From assembly GCA_024235175.1 (NCBI GenBank), contig JACKMX010000002.1, positions 310,001-374,000 of the forward strand: DNA of 64,000 bases, given 5' to 3'. A program made the position numbers and the translations under genes. Position 1 is the first letter of the stretch, and each line of letters opens with the position of its first letter. The notes below the pieces were generated by a model. The model was not told the DNA's origin, did no database searches, and was given only the letters and a program-made list of their open reading frames with translations. Origin of the DNA: Chromatiaceae bacterium (GTDB lineage: Bacteria; Pseudomonadota; Gammaproteobacteria; Chromatiales; Chromatiaceae). This document shows positions 51,579-60,825 of this stretch, in pieces.

Positions 51579-53504
51579 TCAGTGTTGACCGGCTGGATCA
51601 CCTATCGAACCCTTGGATTCATCTTCCTTCGCAGCTTCATCACTGGAGGAGGCATCTATACCCTTACCCGATTTAGGCTCTGAATCGTCCGCCCAGTCCT
51701 TCGGCGGCTTGGGTTTTTTACCAGCCATGATGTCATCGATCTGATCGCTGTCAATCGTTTCGTACTTCATCAAAGCCTCGGCCATGAGATGCAGTGTATC
51801 CAGTCGTTCGGTCAGAATCTTCTCAGCGCGCTCATAATTGTTCTCGATAAAAGAACGAATCTCCTCATCGATTGTGTGCGCGGTTTCATCGGAAACGTTC
51901 TTATGCTGAGTCACCGAACGGCCCAGAAAAACCTCTTCCTCCTCTTCGCCGTAAGTCAGTGGACCAAGCTTTTCAGAGAGTCCCCACTTGGTCACCATAC
52001 CACGGGCAATGTCGGTCGCGCGTTTGATATCGTTTTGGGCGCCTGTGGTCACACGCTCCTTGCCAAACACCAACTCTTCCGCAATGCGGCCGCCGAACAG
52101 GCTGGATATCTGACTCTGGAGCCGCTCCTTGCTGGCGCTGTACCTGTCCTCTTCCGGGAGAAACATGGTGACACCCAGCGCCCGGCCCCGAGGTATAATA
52201 CTCACTTTATAAACCGGATCGTGAGAAGGCACCAGGCGGCCTACGATCGCATGTCCCGCCTCGTGAAAAGCGGTTAGCCGTTTCTCATCCTCGCTCATCA
52301 CCATCGAGCGGCGCTCCGCGCCCATCATGATCTTGTCCTTTGCCTTTTCCATATCCTGCATCTCAACCTGGCGCTTATTGGCCCGAGCCGCGAACAGAGC
52401 CGCCTCGTTCACAAGATTTGCCAGATCCGCGCCGGAGAACCCCGGGGTACCCCGGGCGATCAATGACGGTGTCACATCTTCCGAGAACGCCACCTTGCGC
52501 AGATGAACCTTGAGAATCTGCTCGCGCCCCCGCACATCGGGAAGGGGCACCACCACCTGTCGGTCGAAGCGTCCAGGGCGCAAAAGTGCCGGATCCAACA
52601 CATCAGGCCGGTTGGTTGCCGCTATAACGATGACTCCTTCGTTACCCTCAAACCCGTCCATCTCCACCAATAGCTGATTGAGCGTCTGTTCGCGCTCATC
52701 GTGTCCTCCGCCCAGACCGGCACCGCGATGACGTCCAACCGCGTCGATCTCATCGATGAAAATAATGCAGGGTGCATGTTTTTTTGCCTGCTCGAACATA
52801 TCCCGGACACGGGAAGCACCGACACCAACGAACATCTCCACGAAGTCGGATCCGGATATGGTGAAGAACGGTACCTTGGCTTCACCGGCAATTGCCTTGG
52901 CCAGCAGGGTCTTGCCGGTACCCGGCGATCCCACCATCAGCACACCGCGCGGAATCTTGCCGCCCAGTTTTTGGAATTTACTTGGATCACGCAGGAATTC
53001 AACCATTTCCGAGACCTCTTCCTTGGCCTCTTCCACTCCGGCCACATCGGAAAATGTCACCTTGACCTGATCCTCGCTGAGCATACGCGCCTTGCTCTTA
53101 CCAAAGGACATGGCGCCTCTACCAGCACCACCTCCCTGCATCTGGCGCATGAAAAAGATCCACAACCCAATGAGGATGAACAAAGGGAACCAGTTGATCA
53201 GTATCTGCATCAAAATGGAGGGTTTCTCTGGTGGAGAGGCCAGGATCTCGACATTGTTCTTGAGCAGATCACTCACCAGACCGTCATCGCCGGGGCTGTA
53301 GGTGGAAAATGCAGCGCCCGAGGTAAGTGACCCATCAATCTCCCGTCCGTTAATCGTGACCGTCTGTACCGATCCCGAATTGACCTGATCGATAAAATCG
53401 GAATATGCCAGCATGTTGGGCCGGGGTTTCTGGGCCGTAAAATTATTGAAAACGGACATCAGGACGATCGCGATGATCACCCACAAAATCAGGTTTTTTG
53501 CCAT
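51579..53504 (-). CDS. ftsH: ATP-dependent zinc metalloprotease FtsH
   Basis: The 641-residue membrane protease has two N-terminal segments (about 5-22 and 100-120), an AAA domain with GSPGTGKTLLAKA and IIFIDEIDAVGRHRGAG, and the zinc site HEAGHA with a downstream Asp. It degrades membrane and short-lived cytoplasmic proteins. The ATG at 53504 (MAKNLILWV) is used; longer frames begin in the region behind rlmE. The C-terminal 60 residues are acidic and Lys-rich. Confidence 0.95.
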   Translation of the reverse strand: MAKNLILWVIIAIVLMSVFNNFTAQKPRPNMLAYSDFIDQVNSGSVQTVTINGREIDGSLTSGAAFSTYSPGDDGLVSDLLKNNVEILASPPEKPSILMQILINWFPLFILIGLWIFFMRQMQGGGAGRGAMSFGKSKARMLSEDQVKVTFSDVAGVEEAKEEVSEMVEFLRDPSKFQKLGGKIPRGVLMVGSPGTGKTLLAKAIAGEAKVPFFTISGSDFVEMFVGVGASRVRDMFEQAKKHAPCIIFIDEIDAVGRHRGAGLGGGHDEREQTLNQLLVEMDGFEGNEGVIVIAATNRPDVLDPALLRPGRFDRQVVVPLPDVRGREQILKVHLRKVAFSEDVTPSLIARGTPGFSGADLANLVNEAALFAARANKRQVEMQDMEKAKDKIMMGAERRSMVMSEDEKRLTAFHEAGHAIVGRLVPSHDPVYKVSIIPRGRALGVTMFLPEEDRYSASKERLQSQISSLFGGRIAEELVFGKERVTTGAQNDIKRATDIARGMVTKWGLSEKLGPLTYGEEEEEVFLGRSVTQHKNVSDETAHTIDEEIRSFIENNYERAEKILTERLDTLHLMAEALMKYETIDSDQIDDIMAGKKPKPPKDWADDSEPKSGKGIDASSSDEAAKEDESKGSIGDPAGQH

Positions 53505-53616
53505 ATCGTTCAAGACGAACTCCCTCAATACTTTGCAAAACCAACTTGCAAAAGAAATAAATCTTGATAAAACAATCTTTTGACGCACTCAACTACGTAT
53601 ATTACTGAGTACACTA

Positions 53617-54237
53617 CTATAGTTTAAAGTTCCCCGCCACCAGATAAACTTCCCGGCTTTTCGCGCGGGATGCGCGTGGTTTTCGCGTGACCACTCTGGA
53701 AAAGGTACTGCGTAATTCCCGGATGTATGCATCAAACCCTTCACCCTGAAACACCTTAACCAGGAAGCCGCCACCGGGTCGCAATACTTCTCTTGCCAGA
53801 TCCAGCGCAATTTCACACAAATAGATTGCTTTTGGCTGGTCTACAGCGGATACTCCACTGACATTGGGGGCCATGTCAGAAATAACAAGGTCAACGGCAT
53901 CGCCGCCCAACAGCTCCCGCAGCCGATCCAGCGGTTCCTGTTCGCGGAAGTCACCCTGAATAAACTCCACTCCGGTGATTGGATCCATCGGCAGAATGTC
54001 CAGCGCCAGTACCCTGCCTCCCGGACCGACGATCTGCCTTGCAATCTGGGACCAGCCACCGGGAGCAGCACCCAGATCAACCACAGTCTGTCCGGATCTG
54101 AGCAACATCTCCTGTTCCTGCAGCTCAAGCAGCTTGTAGGCGGCGCGGGAGCGGTAACCCTCGGCCTGCGCCCTTTTTACATATTCATCCCGGAAATGGC
54201 GATCCAGCCATTGACGACTGCTTTTGCTTTTTTTCAT
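53617..54237 (-). CDS. rlmE: 23S rRNA 2'-O-ribose methyltransferase RlmE (FtsJ/RrmJ)
   Basis: The 206-residue protein has the RrmJ start SRQWLDRHFRDEYVKRAQAE, motif I TVVDLGAAPGGWSQIA, the catalytic K-D-K-E pattern (Lys in RSRAAYKLLEL, Asp in VISDMAPNV, Lys in GGGFLVKVFQGEG, Glu in SREVYLVAG). It methylates U2552 of 23S rRNA. It starts divergent from yhbY and is upstream of ftsH. Confidence 0.95.
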   Translation of the reverse strand: MKKSKSSRQWLDRHFRDEYVKRAQAEGYRSRAAYKLLELQEQEMLLRSGQTVVDLGAAPGGWSQIARQIVGPGGRVLALDILPMDPITGVEFIQGDFREQEPLDRLRELLGGDAVDLVISDMAPNVSGVSAVDQPKAIYLCEIALDLAREVLRPGGGFLVKVFQGEGFDAYIRELRSTFSRVVTRKPRASRAKSREVYLVAGNFKL

Positions 54238-54360
54238 TAGTCAACAATTTCTATTAAGGGATCGCCGAACCAGAACCAGATCTGGCCAAGCCAGATACGG
54301 TGTGCACATCCCGCTTGACTGAGTTAGAATGCGCGACCTTTTTATCATGCGGAGCATCTC

Positions 54361-54657
54361 ATGCCGATTAGCGAAAAACAGCGCCGTCACTTGAAGGGTC
54401 TGGCTCACCACCTCAAGCCGGTTGTCATGGTCGGACAGCATGGCCTCACTGAAAGTGTATTAAACGAAACTGCACTGACGCTGGAAACGCACGAACTGAT
54501 CAAAATGCGCATCAATGCCGGTGATCGACAGGAACGCGCTGGCATTATCGCCGAAATCACCGAAAAAACCGGAGCCGAACTGGTGCAGACCATTGGCCAC
54601 ATAGCGGTGTTCTATTTACCCAATTCAGAAAAGCAGAAGATCCGGCTGCCCGGTTAG
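54361..54657 (+). CDS. yhbY: CRM-domain RNA-binding protein YhbY
   Basis: The 98-residue protein is a single CRM domain with LKGLAHHLKPVVMVGQHGLTE near residue 11 and ELIKMRINAGDRQERAGIIA. It binds ribosomal RNA in the pre-50S particle. It is transcribed divergently from rlmE and converges on greA, leaving 23 bases between stops. The Shine-Dalgarno is gcggagc. Confidence 0.93.
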   Translation: MPISEKQRRHLKGLAHHLKPVVMVGQHGLTESVLNETALTLETHELIKMRINAGDRQERAGIIAEITEKTGAELVQTIGHIAVFYLPNSEKQKIRLPG

Positions 54658-54680
54658 TCTGATTTAACCAAAGTCTGCGC

Positions 54681-55157
54681 TCACTCGTAGCGCACTTCCA
54701 GAATTTCCAGGTGGCGTGCCCCCTTAGGGGTGTCAACCACAGCCTCATCTCCTTTTGACTTACCAATCAGGGCGCGCGCAATAGGAGAACTGACAGATAT
54801 CAGCCCCTGTTTGATGTCGGCTTCGTCGTCACCGACAATCTGGAAACTATGCTCCTCGTCGGACTCCTCCTCGTAAACATCGATTGTCGCACCGAATATA
54901 ACTTTTCCACCGGCATCCAATCTCTTGACATCGATTATCTGGGCGTGGGAAAGCTTGCTTTCAATCTCCTTGATACGTCCCTCGATGAAACCCTGCTGCT
55001 CGCGTGCGGCGTGATACTCGGCATTCTCTTTCAGATCGCCATGGGCGCGCGCTTCCGCGATCGCCTGAATAACCTTCGGACGTGCAACGTTTTTAAGCTG
55101 ATTGAGCTCCTCTCTCAGCATTTCAGCCCCTCGCAGGGTCAGCGGTACCTTTTTCAT
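54681..55157 (-). CDS. greA: Transcription elongation factor GreA
   Basis: The 158-residue factor has the N-terminal coiled coil (LREELNQLKNVARPKVIQAI, then AREQQGFIEGRIKEIESKLS) and a C-terminal domain with SPIARALIGKSKGDEAVVD. It stimulates cleavage of backtracked RNA in RNA polymerase. It is preceded by ggagagaa. A terminator separates it from carB, so it has its own promoter region. Confidence 0.95.
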   Translation of the reverse strand: MKKVPLTLRGAEMLREELNQLKNVARPKVIQAIAEARAHGDLKENAEYHAAREQQGFIEGRIKEIESKLSHAQIIDVKRLDAGGKVIFGATIDVYEEESDEEHSFQIVGDDEADIKQGLISVSSPIARALIGKSKGDEAVVDTPKGARHLEILEVRYE

Positions 55158-55250
55158 CGGATTCTCTCCAAATCAAGTTCAAGACCCCTCGGGCCCATTA
55201 ACACTTTGCAGATGCCCTGACATTCCTGAGAAGTATCGGCAGCACCGGGT

Positions 55251-55293
55251 AAAAAAGAAAAAGCGGGATACGTACTCCGTCGCCCGCCTTTTT
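55251..55293 (-). terminator. Rho-independent terminator between carB and greA
   Basis: A stem of gcggg (55263-55267) and cccgc (55283-55287) is flanked by A- and T-rich runs on both sides. On the minus strand the stem is followed by TTTTTCTTTTTT, so it ends the carAB transcript just before greA. Confidence 0.8.
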
Positions 55294-55336
55294 CTATAAC
55301 GTCTGGGGAAAAGTCAAGTTAAGCTGCTATCCCGGA

Positions 55337-58300
55337 TTACCCATGCAGATCCTGCAGCCGGATGACGTTGGTGCTGTCAGACTCTTTCAGCGCCAGACAG
55401 ATCGCCTCGCCTCCGGACATGGTTGTAGTATAAGACACCTTGTGGCGCAATGCCGCTCGCCGAATTTCAGCAGAATCCTCAATCGCCTTCTTCCCGTCCG
55501 TGGTATTGATGATCAGGTCAAACTCATCATTCTTGATCATATCGACAATGTGGGGGCGACCCTCGGCAACCTTGTTTGCGCGGGTGCATGCAATTCCCCC
55601 GGCTTGGATAACGTTACAGGTGCCCCCGGTGGCTACCAGTTCAAAGTTACTCCGGCGCAGTTCACGAGCAACTTCGACGACGCGCTTTTTATCGGCGTCG
55701 CGCACCGACAACAGCGCCTTGCCTGTTCTGGGCAGCAGATCTCCGGCGCCTTCCATCGCTTTGGCATAAGCTTGCCCGAAGTTGGATCCCACCCCCATCA
55801 CCTCGCCCGTGGATTTCATCTCCGGTCCGAGCAGCGTATCCACACCGGGAAATTTCACGAAGGGGAATATTGCCTCCTTCACAAAAAAGTTGTCGGGAAT
55901 CACTTCCTTGGTGAAGTGCTGCTGCTCCAGGCTGACGCCTGCCATACAGCGTGCCGCAACTTTAGCCAGCTGCACACCAGTTGCCTTGGATACGAACGGC
56001 ACCGTCCGGGACGCGCGTGGATTTACCTCAAGCAGATAGATCTCTCCATCCTTGATGGCGAACTGGGTGTTCATCAGCCCCACCACCTTCAGCTCCAGCG
56101 CCAGCTTGCGAATCTGTTCGCGCATCCGGTCTTGAATATCTTGCGAAAGAGTGTATGGCGGCAGCGAGCAGGCCGAATCACCCGAGTGCACCCCTGCCTC
56201 CTCAATATGTTCCATGATACCGCCGATAACCACCTCCCGACCATCGCAGATGGCATCGACATCCACTTCAATGGCATCATTCAGAAAATGATCCAACAGT
56301 ACCGGCGAATCATTGGAGACACTGACCGCCTCGCGCATGTACCGGCGCAGATCCTCTTCATCGTAGACGATCTCCATGGCTCTGCCGCCCAGCACATAGG
56401 ATGGACGCACCACCAGTGGATACCCCACCTCTTCCGCCAGCGCCACCGCCTGCTCCGGATCGGTGGCAGTGCGGTTGGGAGGCTGCCTGAGGCCCAATTT
56501 CTCAACCAGCTGCTGAAATCGTTCACGGTCTTCGGCCAGGTCGATCGAGTCCGGACTGGTGCCGATAATCGGTGCGCCTGCCGCTTCCAGATCGCGCGCC
56601 AGTTTCAGCGGCGTCTGACCGCCATACTGGACGATCACACCTTTTGGCTGCTCAACCGCAATCACCTCCAGCACATCCTCCAATGTCAAGGGTTCGAAAT
56701 AGAGCCGGTCCGAGGTGTCATAATCGGTGGAGACCGTTTCCGGATTGCAGTTGACCATGATGGTTTCATAGCCATCCTCGCGTGACGCAAACGCAGCATG
56801 TACACAACAGTAATCGAACTCAATACCCTGTCCGATCCGGTTGGGTCCGCCACCCAGCACCATAATCTTCTGGTTATCGGTGGGAGACGACTCGCACTCC
56901 TCTTCATAAGTGGAGTACATATACGCAGTACTGGTGGCGAACTCTGCGGCACAGGTATCAACCCGCTTGTAGACCGGGCGCACCTTATGTTTCCAGCGAA
57001 GTTCGCGGATCCGTTTTTCATTGGATCCGACCAAAATCGCCAGCCGTTGATCGGAAAAACCTTTGCGCTTCAGCCAGCGCAGACGATCGGCGTCCAGCGC
57101 ATCCAGACCGGCAGCCCGCACTTCCGCTTCGATTTGAACAAGCTCTTCGATCTGAATCAGGAACCAGGGGTCGATCCTGGTCACTTCAAACAGCTGCTCA
57201 CGGGACATACCGGCACGGAATGCATCGGCCAGGTACCAGATACGTTCCGCGCCGGGCTCGCGAAGCTCGTAGCGGAATTTGCTCGTCAGATTCTCGGAAC
57301 TAAGATCCAGTACTTCGTCGAGACCGGTTTTACCGGTCTCCAGGCCACGCAGCGCCTTTTGCAGCGACTCCTGGAAGGTGCGTCCGATAGCCATCACCTC
57401 GCCGACCGATTTCATCTGGGTGGTGAGCCGGTCCGGCGCCTGGGGGAACTTCTCGAAGGCGAAGCGAGGCACCTTGGTAACCACGTAATCTATCGAGGGC
57501 TCGAACGAAGCCGGTGTCGCGCCGCCGGTAATATCGTTGCGCAGTTCATCCAGGGTATAACCAACCGCCAGCTTGGCCGCCACTTTGGCGATGGGAAAAC
57601 CGGTCGCCTTGGAGGCGAGTGCGGAAGAGCGCGAAACACGCGGATTCATCTCTATGATGATCATGCGCCCGTTTTCCGGGTTGATCGCAAACTGAACATT
57701 GGAACCACCCGTATCGACCCCGATTTCACGCAACACCGCCAGCGAGGCGTTGCGCATGATCTGATACTCCTTGTCGGTCAACGTCTGTGCGGGAGCCACT
57801 GTGATGGAGTCACCGGTGTGCACCCCCATCGGATCGAAATTCTCTATCGAGCAGACAATGATGCAGTTATCCTTGTGATCGCGCACCACCTCCATCTCGT
57901 ACTCTTTCCAGCCAAGCGCGGACTCTTCGATCAACAACTCACTGGTCGGCGACAAGTCCAGCCCGCGTTCGCAGATCTCAACGAACTCCTCCCGGTTGTA
58001 GGCGATACCCCCGCCTGAGCCCCCCATGGTAAAGGAGGGGCGAATAATGGTGGGAAAGCCAATCTGGGCCTGAACCTGCAGCGCCTCCTCCATACTGTGC
58101 GCTATCGCTGAGCGGGGCATCTCCAGTCCGATCTTCTTCATCGCCTGACGGAACAGGTCACGGTCCTCGGCTTTATCGATCGCCTCTCTGGAGGCACCTA
58201 CCATCTCAACACCGTACCTTTCCAGAATGCCTTCACGCACCAGGTCCAGTGCGCAGTTGAGCGCGGTCTGCCCACCCATAGTGGGCAGCAGTGCATCAGG

Positions 58301-58546
58301 CCGCTCCTTCTCGATGATACGCTCCAACGTACGCCAGTTTATCGGTTCGATATAGACCGCATCGGCGCTATCCGGATCCGTCATAATGGTGGCAGGATTG
58401 GAGTTGACCAGGACCACCCTGTACCCCTCTTCGCGCAACGCTTTACACGCCTGCGCACCGGAATAATCGAACTCGCAGGCCTGACCGATGATGATCGGCC
58501 CGGCGCCGATTATCAGTATGCTTTCAATGTCTGTCCTTTTAGGCAT
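55337..58546 (-). CDS. carB: Carbamoyl-phosphate synthase large subunit
   Basis: The 1069-residue enzyme has two ATP-grasp halves, each starting with a glycine loop (ILIIGAGPIIIGQACEFDYS and VLGGGPNRIGQGIEFDYCC), MNPRVSRSSALASKATGFPI and VNPRASRTVPFVSKATG, and the C-terminal allosteric domain. It makes carbamoyl phosphate for pyrimidine and arginine synthesis using ammonia from CarA. It lies 6 bases behind carA. Confidence 0.97.
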   Translation of the reverse strand: MPKRTDIESILIIGAGPIIIGQACEFDYSGAQACKALREEGYRVVLVNSNPATIMTDPDSADAVYIEPINWRTLERIIEKERPDALLPTMGGQTALNCALDLVREGILERYGVEMVGASREAIDKAEDRDLFRQAMKKIGLEMPRSAIAHSMEEALQVQAQIGFPTIIRPSFTMGGSGGGIAYNREEFVEICERGLDLSPTSELLIEESALGWKEYEMEVVRDHKDNCIIVCSIENFDPMGVHTGDSITVAPAQTLTDKEYQIMRNASLAVLREIGVDTGGSNVQFAINPENGRMIIIEMNPRVSRSSALASKATGFPIAKVAAKLAVGYTLDELRNDITGGATPASFEPSIDYVVTKVPRFAFEKFPQAPDRLTTQMKSVGEVMAIGRTFQESLQKALRGLETGKTGLDEVLDLSSENLTSKFRYELREPGAERIWYLADAFRAGMSREQLFEVTRIDPWFLIQIEELVQIEAEVRAAGLDALDADRLRWLKRKGFSDQRLAILVGSNEKRIRELRWKHKVRPVYKRVDTCAAEFATSTAYMYSTYEEECESSPTDNQKIMVLGGGPNRIGQGIEFDYCCVHAAFASREDGYETIMVNCNPETVSTDYDTSDRLYFEPLTLEDVLEVIAVEQPKGVIVQYGGQTPLKLARDLEAAGAPIIGTSPDSIDLAEDRERFQQLVEKLGLRQPPNRTATDPEQAVALAEEVGYPLVVRPSYVLGGRAMEIVYDEEDLRRYMREAVSVSNDSPVLLDHFLNDAIEVDVDAICDGREVVIGGIMEHIEEAGVHSGDSACSLPPYTLSQDIQDRMREQIRKLALELKVVGLMNTQFAIKDGEIYLLEVNPRASRTVPFVSKATGVQLAKVAARCMAGVSLEQQHFTKEVIPDNFFVKEAIFPFVKFPGVDTLLGPEMKSTGEVMGVGSNFGQAYAKAMEGAGDLLPRTGKALLSVRDADKKRVVEVARELRRSNFELVATGGTCNVIQAGGIACTRANKVAEGRPHIVDMIKNDEFDLIINTTDGKKAIEDSAEIRRAALRHKVSYTTTMSGGEAICLALKESDSTNVIRLQDLHG

Positions 58547-58552
58547 GCGCCG

Positions 58553-59704
58553 TTATTCCCCAGTGTTCACGGAGTTGACCAACTCAATGAAATGATCAAA
58601 TACCGGCGCCACGTCGTGTGGACCGGGACTGGCCTCCGGATGTCCCTGAAAACCGAATGCCGGCCTGTCGCTCCGGTGAATTCCCTGCAGCGAGCCATCA
58701 AACAGTGAACGATGCGTAGCCAACAGGTTGGGTGGCAATGTCGCTTCATCCACCGCAAAGCCGTGATTCTGACTGGAGATCATCACCCTTTTTTCCGTCA
58801 GATCCTGAACCGGATGATTGGCGCCGTGGTGCCCGAACTTCATTTTCATGGTACGGGCACCGCTAGCCAGAGCCAGCAACTGGTGGCCGAGACAGATACC
58901 GAAAACCGGAGTACCGCTGTCGAGCAGATGTCTGATCGACTCTATGGCGTAATCGCAGGGCTCGGGATCGCCGGGACCATTGGAGAGAAAAACGCCGTCC
59001 GGCGCCAATGCCAGCACTTCGGCAGCCGGCGTCTGTGCCGGCACCACGGTAACGCGGCAGCCGCGGTCAACCAGCATGCGCAGGATGTTCCGTTTGATAC
59101 CGTAATCGTAGGCAACCACGTGCAACGGCAAATGCCCGTCGATCGGCCGGGGCGGCTCAGGCAAGCCCCCCTCCAATGTCCAGCTCCCCTGGACCCATTC
59201 ATAACTCGTGCCGGTAGTCACCTCTTTTGCCAGGTCCATGCCCTGCAGACCAGGAAACTCCCTGGCCGCAACCAGGGCTTCCGCTTCATCGAACTCTCCG
59301 CCGGCCAGGATGCAACCGCTTTGCGCGCCTTTTTCACGTAAAATTCTTGTCAGTCTGCGGGTATCTATGCCGGCGATAGCCACCACGCCTTTCTGCTGCA
59401 AATACTGGTCAAGCGGTTGTCGATTGCGCCAATTGCTGGGTAGCAGCGGAAGATCCCGAATCACCAATCCAGCGGCATGGACATGCAATGACTCTTCGTC
59501 TTCGTCATTTGTGCCTGTGTTGCCGATATGAGGATAGGTAAGGGTGACAATCTGTTTGCAGTAGGAGGGATCTGTCAGAATCTCCTGGTAACCTGTCAAC
59601 GCGGTATTAAACACAACCTCGCCTACGGTACGCCCCTCCGCGCCGATAGATTCCCCCTGGAATACCGATCCATCTTGCAGTACTAAAAGAGCAGATTTTC
59701 TCAA
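58553..59704 (-). CDS. carA: Carbamoyl-phosphate synthase small subunit
   Basis: The 383-residue subunit has the N-terminal CarA domain (LLVLQDGSVFQGESIGAEG) and a class I glutamine amidotransferase domain with the active Cys in FGICLGHQLLALA and the His/Glu in GHPEASPGPHD. It releases ammonia from glutamine for CarB. A possible promoter lies at 59815-59844. Confidence 0.96.
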   Translation of the reverse strand: MRKSALLVLQDGSVFQGESIGAEGRTVGEVVFNTALTGYQEILTDPSYCKQIVTLTYPHIGNTGTNDEDEESLHVHAAGLVIRDLPLLPSNWRNRQPLDQYLQQKGVVAIAGIDTRRLTRILREKGAQSGCILAGGEFDEAEALVAAREFPGLQGMDLAKEVTTGTSYEWVQGSWTLEGGLPEPPRPIDGHLPLHVVAYDYGIKRNILRMLVDRGCRVTVVPAQTPAAEVLALAPDGVFLSNGPGDPEPCDYAIESIRHLLDSGTPVFGICLGHQLLALASGARTMKMKFGHHGANHPVQDLTEKRVMISSQNHGFAVDEATLPPNLLATHRSLFDGSLQGIHRSDRPAFGFQGHPEASPGPHDVAPVFDHFIELVNSVNTGE

Positions 59705-59746
59705 AGAAACAGTCCCCTACAGGCGCAGCACATGGGACAGATCCGA

Positions 59747-59845
59747 ATGGAGCCATCTCAGATGGATAAAACGGGGAGCGGCACCACGAATGAAGGTGGT
59801 CGCCGATCGGGGCGATTCTACTGTATGCTGCGGTGCAATGTCTAA
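59747..59845 (+). CDS. Possible 32-residue peptide with two Cys ahead of the DUF692 gene
   Basis: The frame begins MEPSQMDKTGSGTTNEGG and ends with FYCMLRCNV. DUF692 enzymes modify cysteine-bearing peptides encoded nearby, so a short Cys-containing frame 138 bases upstream on the same strand is worth listing. The Shine-Dalgarno (gggacag) is poor, the sequence has no family resemblance, and it overlaps the candidate carA promoter. It may well be chance. Confidence 0.15.
   Translation: MEPSQMDKTGSGTTNEGGRRSGRFYCMLRCNV
59815..59844 (-). promoter_or_regulatory. Candidate promoter of carAB
   Basis: On the minus strand TAGACA (59844-59839) and TAGAAT (59820-59815) are 18 bases apart, leaving a leader of about 105 bases before carA. 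Confidence 0.35.
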
Positions 59846-59982
59846 TGCCGGAATCCGACTGGGTGATGCGCATCTCATCCACAATCGGATCCGCCGGACA
59901 GTTCCGTGGCTTGTGGGAAGTTTGGGTTAGGGGTATCTTCGGAAGTCAATCCATTCTGCGCAAAACCGGTCTTTAATAGACG

Positions 59983-60816
59983 ATGGAGATGAAGAAAATA
60001 CCTTATTTGGGATTTGGGCTGCGCCTGCGCAAGGAGTATCTGCCGCAAGTGTTGCGGCAACGTCCCGATGTTGACTGGTTTGAAATAATTTCGGAGAACT
60101 ATCTGGGAGAGCAGGACCAAGCCTTTCGGCAGCTGGAGGAGGTCCGAAAATCCTATCCCATCGTTATGCACGGCATTTCACTGGCAATCGGCAGTCCCTG
60201 GCCGCTCGACATGAACTATCTGGCCAGGTTGAAAGATTTGATCGAACGCTTGCAGCCGGCATGGATCTCAGATCACCTCTGCTGGAGCGGTGCCGATGAC
60301 ATGCAGGGCCGCATGCTGCCGCTGCCCTACTCCGAGGATGCGCTCGAGCACCTGGTACCGAGAATCAAGGAGGTGCAGGACTATTTGGGGCGACAGGTAC
60401 TGCTTGAGAATGTACCCATGGAGTACGCGGACCAATCGCCGGAGATCCCGGAGGCGGAGTTTCTGCAGGCGGTTGCCGAGCAATCCGACTCCCTGATTCT
60501 TCTGGACGCCGCCAATCTTCATGCCAGCAGCGTGAATCAGGGTTTCGATCCACTAAAGTACCTCTGGAAACTGCCGCGCCAGCGGGTACAGCAGATCCAC
60601 CTCGCGGGTGCGGTGATTCTCTGTGGTGCAGAGGAGAAAGAGGCGCAATACAATGCCGATCCCATATGGAACCTCTATGCCAGTGCCCTGCAGCGCTTCG
60701 GTCCGGTATCCACGATGATCGAACGTATGGATACCATCGCACCTCTTGATGAGATGGTGGATGAACTGCATAAAGCCCGCTGTCAGGCGGATAAAGTGCT
60801 CGACGCTGACGGGTGA
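59983..60816 (+). CDS. DUF692 (MbnB/TglH/BufB-like) multinuclear iron enzyme
   Basis: The 277-residue barrel protein shows the DUF692 order: LGFGLRLRKEYL, FEIISENYLG, IVMHGISLAIGSPWPLD (metal His), WISDHLCWS, VLLENVPMEY, SLILLDAANLHASS (Asp/Asn ligands, with AAN where VNN is more usual), QIHLAGA and TMIERMD. Known members bind two or three irons and oxidise cysteine residues of peptides with the help of a partner protein. No DUF2063 or bufferin-like precursor gene is next to it. It is followed in the same reading frame by a glycosyltransferase. Confidence 0.87.
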   Translation: MEMKKIPYLGFGLRLRKEYLPQVLRQRPDVDWFEIISENYLGEQDQAFRQLEEVRKSYPIVMHGISLAIGSPWPLDMNYLARLKDLIERLQPAWISDHLCWSGADDMQGRMLPLPYSEDALEHLVPRIKEVQDYLGRQVLLENVPMEYADQSPEIPEAEFLQAVAEQSDSLILLDAANLHASSVNQGFDPLKYLWKLPRQRVQQIHLAGAVILCGAEEKEAQYNADPIWNLYASALQRFGPVSTMIERMDTIAPLDEMVDELHKARCQADKVLDADG

Positions 60817-60825
60817 TTCCACGGA

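Noticed and set aside
55343..58018. Two long plus-strand frames opposite carB
   Set aside because: They are antisense shadows of a strongly conserved gene.
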